A DNA stretch of 47,418 bases from an uncultured Candidatus Actinomarina sp. (lineage in GTDB: Bacteria; Actinomycetota; Acidimicrobiia; Actinomarinales; Actinomarinaceae): assembly GCA_902565645.1 (NCBI GenBank), contig CACFFJ010000007.1, forward strand, positions 1 through 47,418. The letters run 5' to 3'. The position numbers were made by a program, and so were the translations under genes. The notes below the pieces were generated by a model that saw nothing but the letters and a program-made list of their open reading frames with translations, made no database searches and was not told where the DNA came from. Shown here one piece after another: positions 46,395 through 47,418 of this stretch. Each line of letters starts with the position of its first letter. The first letter of the stretch is position 1.

Positions 46395-47400
46395 CTGACC
46401 AACGTTTATCATTTTTGATACCATATTTTGATATACATTTATTTTCTGGAAACATTGAAGATATGAAATTTGTTAAGTTCTTAATATTTGTCCTTAGTTC
46501 AACAGGTAGAGGAAAATATTCAGTTTCATCTGAGTCAATATAAAACTCTATATTTTTAGGTTCAATATAGTCAACAATATTTTGGAGCATGTGATCGGGT
46601 GCTGAGGCTCCAGCTGTTATAGCTACATTTTTATTTTTTAAATCTATATTTTCTATATCGTCAGTTGTTTCAATTCTATATGCTTCTTTTCCAATATTAT
46701 TCAATGAAGTAACTAGAGCATTTGTATTACTAGAAGTTGAAGAACCAATTACAATTACTGTATCTACCTTATCGGAAATATTAATTATCGCTTCTTGTCT
46801 ATTTGTTGTTGCATAACATAGGTCATTCTTTCTAGGCATTTTTAGATTTGGGTATATTTCTTTAGCTTTTAACATTATTGGTTCCCAATCTGACATAGCT
46901 AAAGTTGTCTGGGCTAATAAAGCAACTTTATCAGATTTCAGTTCTATTTCTTCAATATCATCAAGATTTTCAATTAAATTCATAGATTGAGGAGCAACAC
47001 CCATAGCACCAACTGCTTCATCATGATTTTTATGCCCTACATATATTATCTCATGTCCTTCATCACTGAATCTTTTAGCCTCATGGTGTACTTTTGTTAC
47101 TAATGGACATACCGAATTTACATTAGTTAAAGATATTGATTTAAATTCATTTTCAATTTTTGGTGCTGTACCATGTGCAGATAACATAACTATTGAGTTA
47201 TCAGGCAATTCATGTGTATTGTTAATGAATTTAACATTATTTTCTTTAAATTTTTCTACAATCCAATCATTATGAACAATTTCATGGTAACAATAGATAG
47301 TTTCATCATAAATCTTCAACATCCAAGTTAAGGCTTTAATAGCCATTTCCACACCAGCACAAAAACCTCTTGGAGTTACAACATATAGTTTATTTACCAT
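46369..47400 (-). CDS. ispH: 4-hydroxy-3-methylbut-2-enyl diphosphate reductase
   Basis: TPRGFCAGVEMAIKAL, NSVCPLVTKVHHEAKRF, DLCYATTNRQEAI (three cluster cysteines). Confidence 0.95.
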   Translation of the reverse strand: MVNKLYVVTPRGFCAGVEMAIKALTWMLKIYDETIYCYHEIVHNDWIVEKFKENNVKFINNTHELPDNSIVMLSAHGTAPKIENEFKSISLTNVNSVCPLVTKVHHEAKRFSDEGHEIIYVGHKNHDEAVGAMGVAPQSMNLIENLDDIEEIELKSDKVALLAQTTLAMSDWEPIMLKAKEIYPNLKMPRKNDLCYATTNRQEAIINISDKVDTVIVIGSSTSSNTNALVTSLNNIGKEAYRIETTDDIENIDLKNKNVAITAGASAPDHMLQNIVDYIEPKNIEFYIDSDETEYFPLPVELRTNIKNLTNFISSMFPENKCISKYGIKNDKRWSATKALTSL

Positions 47401-47418
47401 AAAATAAGGATAGCTATA

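Noticed and set aside
1-47418. CRISPR arrays, IS elements, prophage, toxin-antitoxin or restriction systems
   Set aside because: No regularly spaced repeats, transposase, phage or defence-enzyme motifs seen; the only recombinase is a housekeeping Xer-type protein.

Overview
AT-rich, gene-dense chromosomal window. It looks like a streamlined, low-GC actinobacterial-type genome, possibly a marine Ca. Actinomarina-like lineage (inferred from gene order, DUF4193, PafB/PafC-TatA/C-HelY and TrmI-ferredoxin neighbourhoods). I see no mobile element, phage, CRISPR or recognisable defence locus. The left part holds dnaE (5'-truncated by the window), thyX, nth, ccdA, ygfZ-like and tRNA-Leu(CAA). The centre is a long same-strand run: polA-rpsA-coaE-uvrB-uvrA-uvrC-rapZ-pgk-tpiA-gpmA-secG-tRNA-Leu. 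Next come guaC, grx, CDF transporter, msrB, yajQ, trmL, an acyltransferase-3-like protein, an AI-2E transporter and a set of tiny membrane ORFs. The right part has trmI, ferredoxin, pafB, pafC, tatA-like, tatC, helY, a DAG kinase-like protein, DUF4193, nadK, pyrG, xerD, HD, scpA, scpB, rluB-like, cmk and ispH. The most notable signals are: (i) -10 hexamers 6-8 nt before start codons at about ten genes, suggesting leaderless mRNAs; (ii) a class II tRNA-Leu with anticodon AAG (A34); (iii) UvrC ending just before its (HhH)2 domain; (iv) the trmI/ferredoxin/pafBC neighbourhood without Pup-proteasome genes; (v) rapZ joined directly to pgk without yvcK, whiA or gap; (vi) xerD lacking any ATG/GTG/TTG for a full-length start and apparently starting at ATT; (vii) EndoIII with an incomplete FeS cysteine motif; (viii) three translationally coupled micro-membrane ORFs. 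All homology calls are by eye, with no database search.
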